Below are positions 9,121 through 17,964 of a stretch of 64,000 bases of DNA, piece after piece. The notes under the pieces are model-generated. The model saw only the letters and a program-made list of their open reading frames with translations. It made no database searches and was not told the DNA's origin. How positions within the stretch are numbered: position 1 is the first letter of the stretch; each line of letters opens with the position of its first letter. Where the stretch lies: contig JAQTZL010000006.1 in NCBI GenBank assembly GCA_028687755.1, forward strand, positions 59,234 to 123,233, given 5' to 3'. Position numbers and translations under genes: made by a program. This stretch comes from Candidatus Nanopelagicales bacterium (lineage in GTDB: Bacteria; Actinomycetota; Actinomycetes; S36-B12).

Positions 9121-9150
9121 ATCTTATTGTGTTATTCGCACCCCTTGGGT
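9121..9150 (-). promoter_or_regulatory. predicted promoter and overlapping palindromic operator for the dehydrogenase operon
   Basis: Read on the minus strand, TAAGAT (complement of 9121-9126) is a good -10. The palindrome ACCC-CTT-GGGT (9140-9150) lies where the -35 would be. It sits between the divergent dehydrogenase and FadR-like regulator genes, which makes it the best operator candidate. A second imperfect repeat, AGGCG-N7-CGCCT, is at 9180-9196 nearer the regulator gene. Confidence 0.45.
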
Positions 9151-9234
9151 GGCTTCAACCCATTGCCTTTGGGCTAATAAGGCGTATCATTCGCCTGATC
9201 CTCCGTCGGGGGTGTGATTTCAGGAGGTCTGGGG

Positions 9235-10002
9235 TTGACCACGCAAATGCCGCCACTTAGCGCGGAGCCAGTTCACGTCCCTAAGACTGCAGAGGTCGTG
9301 GCCCAGGCCATTCGCAATCAAATCGTCCGCGGCGATATTGCCGAAGGTGCAGCACTGCCAAGCGAAGCCGAACTCATGGTCCACTTCGGAGTCTCGCGCC
9401 CTTCTTTGCGTGAAGCCTTCCGCATTCTTGAATCTGAGAAGCTCATCACTGTTCGTCGCGGTTCCCGTGGCGGAGCACGTGCAACTCGGCCGGACGTATC
9501 TGTTGCCGCTCGATACCTTGGATTGCTTATGCAATTCGACGGCGTGCTCTTAAGCGACGTGTTCGAGGCTCGCGCCATGATCGAACCACTTGCTTTGCGC
9601 TTGCTTGCACGTCGGGAGAATCGTCAAGAAGCAGCAAATGAGCTGTTGGCGATTATGGATGAAATTGTTCCAGGTGTTGATGCACGAGTTCGCGTTGATG
9701 TGTGGAGTCGTTTCTACGCTCATTTGTTTAAGAGCTGCGGAAACAAAACACTCGAACTGTTGTACGGAACATTGACTGAAGTAGTTCGCAGCGAACTCAC
9801 GGATTCGATTTCATCTGAAGACGAAGAAACGACAAATCCCAACTGGAAGAAGACCATTGTTAAGGCAATGAGTTTTGTTGCAGAAGGTAAGGGCGATGAA
9901 GCAGCCAACTACTGGATGAAGCAGATGTTGCTCATTGAAGCGCGTGTGCAAGAGGCACATCAGCGCCGCACCCTGATAGACGCAACGGTGGCCTTCTCCT
10001 AA
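9235..10002 (+). CDS. GntR-family transcriptional regulator, FadR (FCD) subfamily
   Basis: A 255-residue DNA-binding regulator. Residues about 20-90 form the GntR winged helix-turn-helix: AIRNQIVRGDI, LPSEAELMVHFGVSRPSLREAFRILESEKLI and the wing RRGSRGGARA. The remainder is an all-helical FCD ligand-binding domain beginning at about 100 (DVFEARAMIEPLALRLLA), which in relatives binds organic acids or acyl-CoA, often through a metal. The start is a TTG at 9235 because AGGAGG lies about 8 bases upstream; the GTG at 9214 would precede that site. It probably represses the divergent dehydrogenase/metallo-hydrolase operon and itself. Its stop codon lies in a terminator hairpin loop. Confidence 0.85.
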   Translation: MTTQMPPLSAEPVHVPKTAEVVAQAIRNQIVRGDIAEGAALPSEAELMVHFGVSRPSLREAFRILESEKLITVRRGSRGGARATRPDVSVAARYLGLLMQFDGVLLSDVFEARAMIEPLALRLLARRENRQEAANELLAIMDEIVPGVDARVRVDVWSRFYAHLFKSCGNKTLELLYGTLTEVVRSELTDSISSEDEETTNPNWKKTIVKAMSFVAEGKGDEAANYWMKQMLLIEARVQEAHQRRTLIDATVAFS

Positions 10003-10014
10003 GAGAAGACCACC
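9987..10014. terminator. bidirectional hairpin containing the regulator's stop codon
   Basis: GGTGG-C-CTTCTC, loop CTAA, GAGAAG-A-CCACC: eleven pairs with one C/A mismatch. The TAA stop of the FadR-like gene occupies part of the loop. It separates this gene from the convergent enoyl-CoA hydratase gene and can fold from either strand. There is no strong T-run on either side. Confidence 0.6.
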
Positions 10015-10034
10015 GCTGATTGTCTGTGTGAGTC

Positions 10035-10946
10035 TTACGCCTTGTAAGGATCCGAAACTCGTGGATCGCGTGGCATAACCTTTGGTGCTGAACGCCAATC
10101 AGGTGTGCCATCTTCTGGCAAACCTGCTGGGTAACCATCATGAATTTCAGCCCAGTGTGAATGGTTCAACTGGTGCAAGGTGAAGCAGGCCTGCAACGCG
10201 TTGTAGAAGCCCATGTTGTCAACGGTTTGGTTCACTGATTCCTTGATCAGCAACGCAGCCATGGTTGGAAGTTGAGCAATGCGGCGTGCGTATTCCAACG
10301 TGCGCTCGGAGAGCTCATCAGTTGGGAAGATCTTGCTGACCATGCCAAGTTGGAAGGCTTCTTCAACTTCAACTGAATCGCCGGTGAGCAAAAGTTCCTT
10401 GGCTCGACGTGGGCCGAACTCCCATGGGTGACCGAAGTACTCAACACCACACATACCCAAACGTGCACCAACAACGTCAGCGAACTTTGCGTTCTCAGCA
10501 GCAACGATGAGATCGCATGCCCACACCAACATCAAGCCGGCTGCGAATGTCGTGCCTTGCACCTGAGCAATCGTGATCTTGCGCAGGTTGCGCCAACGCA
10601 GTGTGTTCTGGAAGAAGTAATGCCATTCCTGAAGCATGCGGTTTTCAGCGCCAACGCGAGTGCCACCGTTGATCAAGCGGGTTGGATGCTCACCCGGACC
10701 ACCCTTTTCGTATTCAGCCATTGCCTCAGCTGAACCAAGATCGTGACCTGAGGAGAACAAAGGTCCAACACCACCAAGAATGACCACGCGAACCTGGTCG
10801 TCCTTCTCTGCCTTCATGAACGCGTCATCAAGCTCAACAAGCAAACCACGGCTCTGAGCGTTACGGGTTTCCAGGCGGTTCAACATGATTCGGGCGATTT
10901 TGCCGTCGTCAAAGGTTTCGTACGTTACGAACTTGTAGTCAGACAC
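10035..10946 (-). CDS. enoyl-CoA hydratase/isomerase family protein
   Basis: A 303-residue crotonase-family enzyme, acting on acyl-CoA in fatty-acid or related degradation. Oxyanion-hole segments are visible near residues 63-72 (LFSSGHDLGS) and 131-138 (QGTTFAAG). Further family regions are the ARLGMCGVEYFGHPWEFGPRRAKELLLTGD stretch (about 170-200) and VSKIFPTDEL. The usual catalytic Glu positions are not clear, so hydratase, isomerase or hydrolase activity cannot be decided. The C-terminus is longer than the standard 260-residue form, ending with a Pro-rich tail (DPRVSDPYKA), a layout I associate with actinobacterial paralogues. It is a single gene, convergent with the FadR-like regulator and separated from it by a hairpin. 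Confidence 0.8.
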   Translation of the reverse strand: MSDYKFVTYETFDDGKIARIMLNRLETRNAQSRGLLVELDDAFMKAEKDDQVRVVILGGVGPLFSSGHDLGSAEAMAEYEKGGPGEHPTRLINGGTRVGAENRMLQEWHYFFQNTLRWRNLRKITIAQVQGTTFAAGLMLVWACDLIVAAENAKFADVVGARLGMCGVEYFGHPWEFGPRRAKELLLTGDSVEVEEAFQLGMVSKIFPTDELSERTLEYARRIAQLPTMAALLIKESVNQTVDNMGFYNALQACFTLHQLNHSHWAEIHDGYPAGLPEDGTPDWRSAPKVMPRDPRVSDPYKA

Positions 10947-11001
10947 AGTGCTCCACTCATAGGTACTTAAATCTCGTAGCCTGAAGTTAGAGCACTCAGG
11001 C

Positions 11002-11700
11002 CTATTCCGAGAAGTGAATCAGCAAATCGGCGAAGGTTTTCGTCATTGAAAGCATAGGAGAGTGGTCACACTCCAACTCCACGTAGCGAGCCGCCGCGAT
11101 CTGTTGGGTAGCTCTGCGCATTGGTTCTGGATTGGTCAATTCATCTTGAGTACATGCAATGGTCAAGGTTGGCACTTCTGGCCAGGCCCACAAAGGTGAT
11201 GGCTCGACAAAGGATTCCCAATACTGGCGCCGCAGTTGGCTTGCAGCCCATCGGGCGACCTCAGGCTCACAGGTGTTGAACATCAACGCGATGGCCTCAT
11301 CCATGGGAACTTCGGTGCTGCCATCTTCGTGGCGGATGATCTGCGCTGATCGGTAATGCTCGGTATACAAATCCGGGTTTCGATCTCGCTGCTGCGCAGC
11401 GCTAACATCAAATTCAGGGAAGAGGGCGGCCACCATCACAACGCCAGCAGCCTTGGGGTGAGTTGCAACAAATGGCGCGACCAACCCAGCAAGCGAATGG
11501 CCGACCACGATCACGTCACCATCCATCTCATCCATAGCCGCAAAAGCAAGAGCTGCGTCAGTGCCAATGGAACCTCCTGGTTGATCACCGGGCAGTTCAA
11601 TTGCAAGAGATGTAATCCCTGCCTGCGTCAACAACTCCCGGACAGGATCCCAACACCAGGCTCCATGCCAAGCCCCATGGATGAACAGAAATGACTTCAC
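11002..11700 (-). CDS. alpha/beta-fold hydrolase
   Basis: A 232-residue small esterase-like protein. The N-terminal FLFIHGAWHGAWCWDPV gives the oxyanion HG motif, the nucleophile Ser is in VGHSLAGL near residue 68, an acidic residue lies in CTQDELTNP near 190 and the catalytic His is in ECDHSPMLS near 214. This pattern fits the plant-like salicylate/methylester esterase group and related bacterial hydrolases. It lies 55 bases downstream of the enoyl-CoA hydratase gene, which is transcribed away from it on the same strand. Substrate unknown. Confidence 0.8.
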   Translation of the reverse strand: MKSFLFIHGAWHGAWCWDPVRELLTQAGITSLAIELPGDQPGGSIGTDAALAFAAMDEMDGDVIVVGHSLAGLVAPFVATHPKAAGVVMVAALFPEFDVSAAQQRDRNPDLYTEHYRSAQIIRHEDGSTEVPMDEAIALMFNTCEPEVARWAASQLRRQYWESFVEPSPLWAWPEVPTLTIACTQDELTNPEPMRRATQQIAAARYVELECDHSPMLSMTKTFADLLIHFSE

Positions 11701-11739
11701 GGTTGGACCATAACGGCTGCCCTAGGCAAAGATAGGAAC

Positions 11740-11934
11740 ATGACAACGTTAAAAGTAAGTGGTATGACCTGCACGAACTGCGTTCGTCATGTCACTGAAG
11801 CAGTGAACTCAGTTGCTGGCGTGACCAGCGTTGACGTCAATCTTGATGCAGCAACGGCAACCGTTGAGGGTTCGCCCGATTCAGCAGCATTGATCGCCGC
11901 AATCGTTGCAGCAGGTTACGAAGCCTCGCTCTAG
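11740..11934 (+). CDS. heavy-metal-associated domain protein, CopZ-like copper chaperone
   Basis: A 64-residue single HMA domain. The metal-binding GMTCTNC motif is at residues 8-14, followed by the usual alternating strands and helices (VTEAVNSVAGVTSVDVNLDAATATVEG) and a final YEASL. Such proteins bind Cu(I) and deliver it to a P-type ATPase or a regulator. No ATPase or CsoR gene is adjacent, so it acts alone in this region or with partners elsewhere. The ATG is preceded by TAGGAAC. A GC-rich imperfect repeat just after the stop (about 11937-11956) could end the transcript before the convergent thioesterase gene. Confidence 0.88.
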   Translation: MTTLKVSGMTCTNCVRHVTEAVNSVAGVTSVDVNLDAATATVEGSPDSAALIAAIVAAGYEASL

Positions 11935-11957
11935 GAGCGCTGCCCGTACGCTCGGAG

Positions 11958-12785
11958 TTACGCCTTTACACGTGGTGCGCGGGTCAGCACTTCTTGCACG
12001 TACGAGGCGACAAGTAGACCCTCGCGGTTGTAAACCTTGCCATTACTGACTCCGCGACCGTGATAACTCGACAATGGCTCCGCAGTGAAGAGCAACCAAT
12101 CATTGGCATTAACGGGGCGATGGAACCACAACGCATGTTCCATAGTGACGACCAAACTGCCATCTGGAATATCTCGACCAGGGGCTTGTGCCGCACCGAC
12201 CACCATGTAATCGGAAATGAATGCGACAACTGCTGCATGCAACATGTGATTGTCAGGCAGTTCAACATATGGGCGAACCCAAAAGGGATGTACTTGTGGA
12301 ACCCGATGTCCAGGCCCGCGAAGGCTTGGGCCGTTGATTGGTCGCACATCAATGGGATTCATGAATGGTAAGTAGGTTTCATCAGTCACAAGGGATTCCG
12401 GATCTGGGTAATCAAACACAACATCTGGAGCCCAATCAGGCCCTTCTTCACCAGTGTGGAACGAAGCCTGCATAAGCAATGGTGTTAAGTCACCCATCTT
12501 GACTGTGACCTGACGCATCGCAAAAGCGCGCGTATCGCGAAGCACATCAACATGCATGCGCAATTCATGTCCGGACTTACCTGAGTCAATGAAATTGGCA
12601 TGGAGCGACTGTGGCCACATCTGTGGATTCACTGTCGCGCTTGCTGCTTCTAAGGCGAAGGCGAGTGTGTACCCACCGAAAAGGTGTCCATTTTCACCAA
12701 CTGCTGTGCCACTAAAAAGAAATTCACCGAGGGTGTTGAGTTTCAGTAGCGTTTCAAAGTTTTGTTCATGCACAGATAGAGACAT
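11958..12785 (-). CDS. acyl-CoA thioesterase, TesB (type II) family
   Basis: A 275-residue double-hotdog thioesterase that hydrolyses acyl-CoA to free acid and CoA. The first hotdog contains FSGTAVGENGHLFGGYTLAFAL and LHANFIDSGKSG. The second contains VAFISDYMVVGAAQ, the Asp of which matches a TesB active-site residue, and SLVVTMEHALWFHRP, where the Glu/His positions replace the more usual SLDH. ATG 12785 is chosen because it aligns with the family start; a GTG at 12803 is possible and neither has a strong ribosome-binding site. It adds to the acyl-CoA enzymes in this region and would release CoA from stalled intermediates. Confidence 0.85.
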   Translation of the reverse strand: MSLSVHEQNFETLLKLNTLGEFLFSGTAVGENGHLFGGYTLAFALEAASATVNPQMWPQSLHANFIDSGKSGHELRMHVDVLRDTRAFAMRQVTVKMGDLTPLLMQASFHTGEEGPDWAPDVVFDYPDPESLVTDETYLPFMNPIDVRPINGPSLRGPGHRVPQVHPFWVRPYVELPDNHMLHAAVVAFISDYMVVGAAQAPGRDIPDGSLVVTMEHALWFHRPVNANDWLLFTAEPLSSYHGRGVSNGKVYNREGLLVASYVQEVLTRAPRVKA

Positions 12786-12811
12786 TACTTCAATGACACT
12801 CACTCAAAGAT

Positions 12812-12840
12812 GAAAACGAAAGGATCGACTGCTTAGTCGA
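12812..12840 (-). terminator. terminator after the MMPL gene
   Basis: Read on the minus strand, TCGACT-AAGC-AGTCGA (12825-12840, including the stop codon of the MMPL gene) is followed by a T-rich tail with the runs TTT and TTTT. It would stop transcription before the thioesterase gene. Confidence 0.5.
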
Positions 12841-15298
12841 GTGTGATCTTCGGCAAAATCTTGTTGAGCCAACCCGGCAACCACCAATTGGAACGACCGA
12901 AAAGTGACATCAGCGACGGCACCAAGATCAGACGAACGATGAAGGCATCGATCAATACTGCCGAACCAAGAGCAATACCAAACAACTTGATTGTCGGATT
13001 CGTCGTTGGGATAAACGAAATGAAGACGCTGGCCATAATCGTTGCTGCGATCACGACAACGCGACCCGATCCCGCCAAGCCTCGGCGAACTGCTGTTTGG
13101 TTATCGCCACTCTTATGCCATTCCTCTTGCATGCGACTCACCAGGAAAACTTCATAATCCATTGATAAGCCAAACAAAATTGCAAACACCATCACCGGCA
13201 AGAACGGCAGGATTGGGCCTGTTCCGTATACCCCAAGCAGTGAAGACAGCGTTCCGTTTTGGAAGACCGCGACAGTGATACCTAACGCACCCGCGAAACT
13301 AACCAGGCTCGTGACTGCTGCAGTGAGCGGAATAACGAGTGAGTGAAACAGCATCATGAGCGCGACGAAGCCAAGCCCAATAACGAGCAATAAGAACAGC
13401 GGCAGTTTGCTTTGCAGCATAGAAGTGAAGTCAGTCGAAACCGCCTGAGTTCCGCCGACGTAAATCGTTGCGGAATCAGCAACCTTTGGTGCAGTGACCT
13501 CTCGAATTCGGTCCAGAGTTTCGGCCGTTGCTTCAGCTTGCGGGTCAGTTGTTGGCTGAACAAGCACTGAAGTGATCGTTCCATCCGGGCTGAATGCTGA
13601 CTTACTTCCCTTCAGCAAGATCACAAACTTTGAATTCGGAAGCGTGCTGGCAACTCCAGGTGTTTCTTCCAAAGCTTTGACAACAGTGCTCAACTCAGCA
13701 ATGTCACGCGGAGTCTTAAGTTTTACCGCGACGAAGAATTCACCTCCGGATCCCGCTCCATAGCCCTTTGACATCAAATCAAAACTATTGCGCAGTAATG
13801 ATCCTGGCGGTTGTGTTCCGTTATCCGGAAAACCTAACTGCAATGAAAGTGCCGGAGCGGCCAGAACGCCAATGAACACCAGAGACAACACCGCTGGAAT
13901 CAATGGTTTGCGTTGCAGTAAAGCACCGTACTTTGACCACTTGCTTTCATCAAGATCAACCACTTTGGGATGGCGAGCCCACGGCATCCGAATGCCCATG
14001 GCCTTGTGACCAAGCAGCGACAACAGCGCTGGCAACATCCATAGCGCAGAAAGCATCACCATTAATACGGTGGCAGCAGCCGCAACTGCTAGACCATTGA
14101 AGAACGAGATGCCAAGCACAAACATGCCTAGGAGCGCAACGATCACAGTGGATCCCGCAAACAACACAGCTCGGCCCGCTGTTGAAACTGCCTTTATCGC
14201 TGCTTCTTTTGGCTCAAGCTCATCAAGCCCTTGCTTGTAACGATTCATGATGAACAACGCGTAGTCGATACCAACGCCCAGTCCGATCATCATTGCCAGT
14301 GTCGGTGCAAATGATGCAATGTTCAACACATTGCTTGCGACGCCAACGAGCAACAGGCCACCTACAAGCCCTGTCAGGGCAACAACAATAGGAAGACCCG
14401 CAGCAATCAACGAACCGAAGGCAATGAGCAAAATAATAATGGCGACAAGTAAGCCAATGGCTTCACTTGAATCAGGAGTTCCACCCGCAGCTGCCAAGGC
14501 ACTTCCACTTGCACCAATGGTGAGTGCAGGAGTGTTCGCATCAAGAATCAAATTTTGAATGTCGGTTGCTTCAACAACACCCGGCGCGGTGCCATCGAAA
14601 GTGACCGTCGCATACGCAACTGTCTTGTCTTTGGAAATTGGGCTCGTGGCATTGATTGCTGCTTGACCAGCTGGCACGTATGTGTTCCAAATTTCGTTTG
14701 CAGCGTCCACTGCTTGGCGCAATTTCGCAACATCCCCAGGTAGGGCCTTCGCAATCGCTGCCCACTGAGTTGCATCCGCTTTCGCGAGCCAAGCAAGGGT
14801 TGTTGCGATCTTTGCCAGATCGTCACCATTTGCCTCAGCAATTGGATACAGCTTGGGGATCGCGGCGAGGAGTTGCGCAAGTTGTTTCTCAGTGATTCCA
14901 AGTTTCTTCGTGACGGCTGCGACGATTGCAGCGGAAAGATCACGCGGGCTAGCTGCTGGGCACTTCTTCCCATAGTTCTTTTCGTAAGGGCCAATAACAC
15001 ATTGCACGCCATCAAAGGTGGAGAGATTGTCCATCAGGGGGTCGATCGATTTGCGGACTGCAGCAGTCTCAACAGTGCCGCTTGTGGGTGACCACACCAT
15101 TTGCATCGTGACGTTGGGCTCAGCTGAGGCCGGCAATTCCTGAAGGAGGTCTTGTGCGATCTGCGATTGCGAACCTGGCAGAGCAAAACTGTTGTTGTAT
15201 GAGGGTTTGAGAGCGGCCGAGGCACCCACTAATCCGATGAGCACCGCCACCCATGCAATGAGTGCGATCAACGGGTGCCGAATAGCCCAACGACTCAT
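12833..15298 (-). CDS. MMPL family RND-type transporter
   Basis: An 821-residue integral membrane exporter. The two-fold repeat is visible: an N-terminal helix (residues 10-30), a large extracytoplasmic loop (about 32-270), then five helices including the GLGVGIDYALFIMNRYKQGL segment, followed by a second helix near 465, a second loop (to about 625) and a second helix bundle with FGLSMDYEVFLVSRMQEEW. The paired Asp-Tyr residues in helices 4 and 10 (GIDYALF and SMDYEVF) are the proton-relay signature of MMPL proteins. Relatives export lipids, glycolipids or drugs in actinobacteria. The divergent glycosyltransferase gene starts 93 bases away, so they may be co-regulated in making and exporting an envelope product. 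Confidence 0.88.
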   Translation of the reverse strand: MSRWAIRHPLIALIAWVAVLIGLVGASAALKPSYNNSFALPGSQSQIAQDLLQELPASAEPNVTMQMVWSPTSGTVETAAVRKSIDPLMDNLSTFDGVQCVIGPYEKNYGKKCPAASPRDLSAAIVAAVTKKLGITEKQLAQLLAAIPKLYPIAEANGDDLAKIATTLAWLAKADATQWAAIAKALPGDVAKLRQAVDAANEIWNTYVPAGQAAINATSPISKDKTVAYATVTFDGTAPGVVEATDIQNLILDANTPALTIGASGSALAAAGGTPDSSEAIGLLVAIIILLIAFGSLIAAGLPIVVALTGLVGGLLLVGVASNVLNIASFAPTLAMMIGLGVGIDYALFIMNRYKQGLDELEPKEAAIKAVSTAGRAVLFAGSTVIVALLGMFVLGISFFNGLAVAAAATVLMVMLSALWMLPALLSLLGHKAMGIRMPWARHPKVVDLDESKWSKYGALLQRKPLIPAVLSLVFIGVLAAPALSLQLGFPDNGTQPPGSLLRNSFDLMSKGYGAGSGGEFFVAVKLKTPRDIAELSTVVKALEETPGVASTLPNSKFVILLKGSKSAFSPDGTITSVLVQPTTDPQAEATAETLDRIREVTAPKVADSATIYVGGTQAVSTDFTSMLQSKLPLFLLLVIGLGFVALMMLFHSLVIPLTAAVTSLVSFAGALGITVAVFQNGTLSSLLGVYGTGPILPFLPVMVFAILFGLSMDYEVFLVSRMQEEWHKSGDNQTAVRRGLAGSGRVVVIAATIMASVFISFIPTTNPTIKLFGIALGSAVLIDAFIVRLILVPSLMSLFGRSNWWLPGWLNKILPKITLD

Positions 15299-15391
15299 AC
15301 TTGCTCCTCAACTTGATTCGTGGGAAGCCTAGGGGATTCAAAGAAGTGTAGAATTTTCTTTACCTTAAAAATTCAACGGATCAGGGTGCAT

Positions 15392-17287
15392 GTGCACAAG
15401 CCATTAGATGAACTCCCGGTTTTTGACCCGCTTGTTCATACCCACTGGCCAGCAAGGCAAGTTCATATCCTCGCCCTTCTGGCGATTCTAACTGGGTTTG
15501 GTTACCTCACTTGGCGCCTCGTTGGCTCCCAAACCGGTGCAGCCATGTGGATGTTTTGGTTGCTGATCGGTGCCGAAATATTTGGTTGGCTTGGCCTCAT
15601 CCTCCATGCACACGAAACTTGGCGCGTCCTTCCTTCGAAACGCAAACCCCCTCTTCGTGTGCCTGTCGATGTCTTGGTACCCACGTACGACGAAGGCCCA
15701 AACGTGTTGGAAGCAACCATGGTGGGTTGCGCTGAAATTCGTGGTGATGTCACGGTTTGGATTCTCGATGACGGAAAACGACCATGGGTACGGGAGTTAG
15801 CTGAATCCTTTGGTTTTCAATACGTCACTCGCGATGGCAACTCCGGGGCTAAGGCCGGCAATATCAATCATGCACTGCCACTACTCCAGGGTGAACTCAT
15901 TCTTGCTCTTGACGCCGATCACGTGCCAGCGCCAAATATTTTGGAAGCAATGACGGGCTACTTCGCTGATCCGAAGGTTGCGTTAGTGCAGTCCCCGCAC
16001 TTCTTCCGTAATCGTGACAGTGCGCAGCACTCATCTGCAGAAAATCATGAACAGGGATTGTTTTTTGAAGTGCTCTTGCCCGGACGTGAGCACCTCGATG
16101 CTGTGTTTTGGTGCGGCTCAGGTGCGGTTATTCGCACGGCAGCACTGAAGTCAATTGGTGGTGTTGCCACGCGCACGATTACTGAAGATCTTGAAACCAC
16201 CCTTGTGCTTCAGCGTGCCGGCTACACAATCAAGTACCACCACGAACACCTGCTGCAAGGTTTGGCCCCGCATAACTTGGCCGCGTATCTGCTTCAGCGT
16301 GATCGATGGGCTCGAGGAACATTGCGTGTTCTTTTCCTAGACAACAGCCCGCTGCGGGCGCCTGGTTGGCGCCTTCGTACACGTTTGGCGTATTTGGGAA
16401 ATCTCTTCTACTACATCATGCCGATTCAACGCATGATCTTTGCTGTGCTCATGATCCTCACCTTGTGGACTGCACTCTTACCTGTTGGTCAAATTCCGTA
16501 TTCGATGATGATCGCTTGGGCCGTGTGGACCATGTTTGCTTTTGCTGCAGCCTGGGGCATGTCACGCGGTAATCAACGGCCAATGGAAGGCGACCTCAAC
16601 ACCTGGGTCACCGCAAGGCCATATCTCAATGCATGGTTAGTGCTCATCACGAAAAAGAAGTCGTCTTTCAAAGTGACGCCTAAAGAGGGTGTGGATGAAG
16701 GCGGTGTCACCGCTCTCCAATTGCTCAAGCTGCCAACAATCATGTTAAGCATCACCCTGCTTTCACTGCTTGTGCGCATTGCAGTTCAAATCATTGGTGC
16801 AACGACTGGCACTTGGTACTTGCCGAAAATTGAACAAAACGTCATGGTGGTGATCGCTTTCTTCGCACTCTGGGAAATCACCACACTGGCTCGAACTATT
16901 TATCGTTTCACGAAGCGTCGTCAATATCGTTTGCTATGGCGTTTCCCAGTGAACCTGCAGGGAATGCTTGGCTCCGACCTTGCACAAATTGTTGACCTGC
17001 ATGAAGCAGGGGCACGCATCATCGTTCCCGCAACAACCACAACTACGCCAACAATGCCTATATGCATCAAGGTTCATAATTCACTCGGCGAACTCACGGA
17101 AGTGAGCGGAACTTTCATTCCGCGATCACAACACATCACAGATGATGGAAAGCTTTCCATTGGTGGCGTATGTGCTTGGGACACCACGAAGGATCGTCGC
17201 GCAGTGATCTATGAAACCCATGTGCATGCACCACTGATTGCTACGAAGGCACTTGAAGCGACTATTTCGCGTGGTGACGAGCAATAG
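15392..17287 (+). CDS. family 2 glycosyltransferase, cellulose synthase-like, with degenerate PilZ domain
   Basis: A 631-residue membrane processive-type glycosyltransferase. Two N-terminal helices are followed by the GT-A catalytic domain: DVLVPTYDEG, a DDG motif (WILDDGKRP), DADH as the DxD metal site, the acceptor-site TEDLETT and the QRDRWARGT motif equivalent to QxxRW. Further helices follow, then a C-terminal segment with KRRQYR and DLHEAGARI. This looks like PilZ RxxxR and D/NxSxxG with Ser replaced by His. Bacterial cellulose synthases are activated by c-di-GMP through such a domain. The start is tentative: GTG 15392 has AGGG just upstream, but the frame is open from 15320. No bcsB/C-like partner is adjacent, so the polymer is unknown. 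Confidence 0.8.
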   Translation: MHKPLDELPVFDPLVHTHWPARQVHILALLAILTGFGYLTWRLVGSQTGAAMWMFWLLIGAEIFGWLGLILHAHETWRVLPSKRKPPLRVPVDVLVPTYDEGPNVLEATMVGCAEIRGDVTVWILDDGKRPWVRELAESFGFQYVTRDGNSGAKAGNINHALPLLQGELILALDADHVPAPNILEAMTGYFADPKVALVQSPHFFRNRDSAQHSSAENHEQGLFFEVLLPGREHLDAVFWCGSGAVIRTAALKSIGGVATRTITEDLETTLVLQRAGYTIKYHHEHLLQGLAPHNLAAYLLQRDRWARGTLRVLFLDNSPLRAPGWRLRTRLAYLGNLFYYIMPIQRMIFAVLMILTLWTALLPVGQIPYSMMIAWAVWTMFAFAAAWGMSRGNQRPMEGDLNTWVTARPYLNAWLVLITKKKSSFKVTPKEGVDEGGVTALQLLKLPTIMLSITLLSLLVRIAVQIIGATTGTWYLPKIEQNVMVVIAFFALWEITTLARTIYRFTKRRQYRLLWRFPVNLQGMLGSDLAQIVDLHEAGARIIVPATTTTTPTMPICIKVHNSLGELTEVSGTFIPRSQHITDDGKLSIGGVCAWDTTKDRRAVIYETHVHAPLIATKALEATISRGDEQ

Positions 17288-17956
17288 CTAGGTTCGAATC
17301 TCGGCGATTGTTTGACGGTCACCCAATACGCACGCCAGTAAATCCCAGAGAATCTCACCCTGCGTTCCCCAGATAAGTTGATCTTGTTCAAATGCGAAGA
17401 AATACATCTGGAACGGGACCTCGTGTGGTTCGCCTTCATCAGCATTTGTTCCATAGCCATATGGGACTTTGTTCGATGTGTAATGACATGAGGGATGAGC
17501 CAGGGCCGCAAGTGAAACAACGGCAACTTCTGACACTTCATATGGATCTGCATGAATTGAAGTGATCGAATCCACGACTGCCACAAACACATTGATCGTG
17601 TGACCCTGGAGTGTTGGGCCACGCATGTCCATTTCTCCGATGATGTGCGCAGAAGTACTGGGAATTCCAAGTTCTTCTTCGAGTTCGCGCAACGCTGCAG
17701 CCTTGGGGTCAATGTCGATAGCCTCATCGATACGGCCACCGGGAAATACCCAATCGCCAGCGTGATTCTTCATGGTCGCTGGGCGTTTGGTGAGCACAAG
17801 AGAAGCCAAACCGTCAACTTCAACAACTGGAACAACAAGCGCGGAAGGAATCACCACTTCAGGATTGTGGAAGTAATACAGCGGGCTACGAGGTGCACTC
17901 AAGCGCGAACAGGCATCAACAATCGCTGCGACTGTGAACAGTTCTTGAGGAATCAC
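17288..17956 (-). CDS. Nudix hydrolase, CoA pyrophosphatase-like
   Basis: A 222-residue Nudix enzyme. The signature PGGRIDEAIDIDPKAAALRE continuing into ELEEELGI occupies roughly residues 71-97; the Ala-Ala-Leu-Arg-Glu variant with extra residues resembles the NudL CoA-pyrophosphatase group, which splits CoA or acyl-CoA to 4'-phosphopantetheine and 3',5'-ADP. N-terminal strands (PSALVVPVVEVDGLASLVLTKR) precede the box. It lies 8 bases downstream of dnaB on the same strand, so it is read through from dnaB. The start codon is GTG. Its stop directly abuts the convergent glycosyltransferase stop. Specific substrate unproven. Confidence 0.75.
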   Translation of the reverse strand: MIPQELFTVAAIVDACSRLSAPRSPLYYFHNPEVVIPSALVVPVVEVDGLASLVLTKRPATMKNHAGDWVFPGGRIDEAIDIDPKAAALRELEEELGIPSTSAHIIGEMDMRGPTLQGHTINVFVAVVDSITSIHADPYEVSEVAVVSLAALAHPSCHYTSNKVPYGYGTNADEGEPHEVPFQMYFFAFEQDQLIWGTQGEILWDLLACVLGDRQTIAEIRT

Positions 17957-17964
17957 TGACGTGA

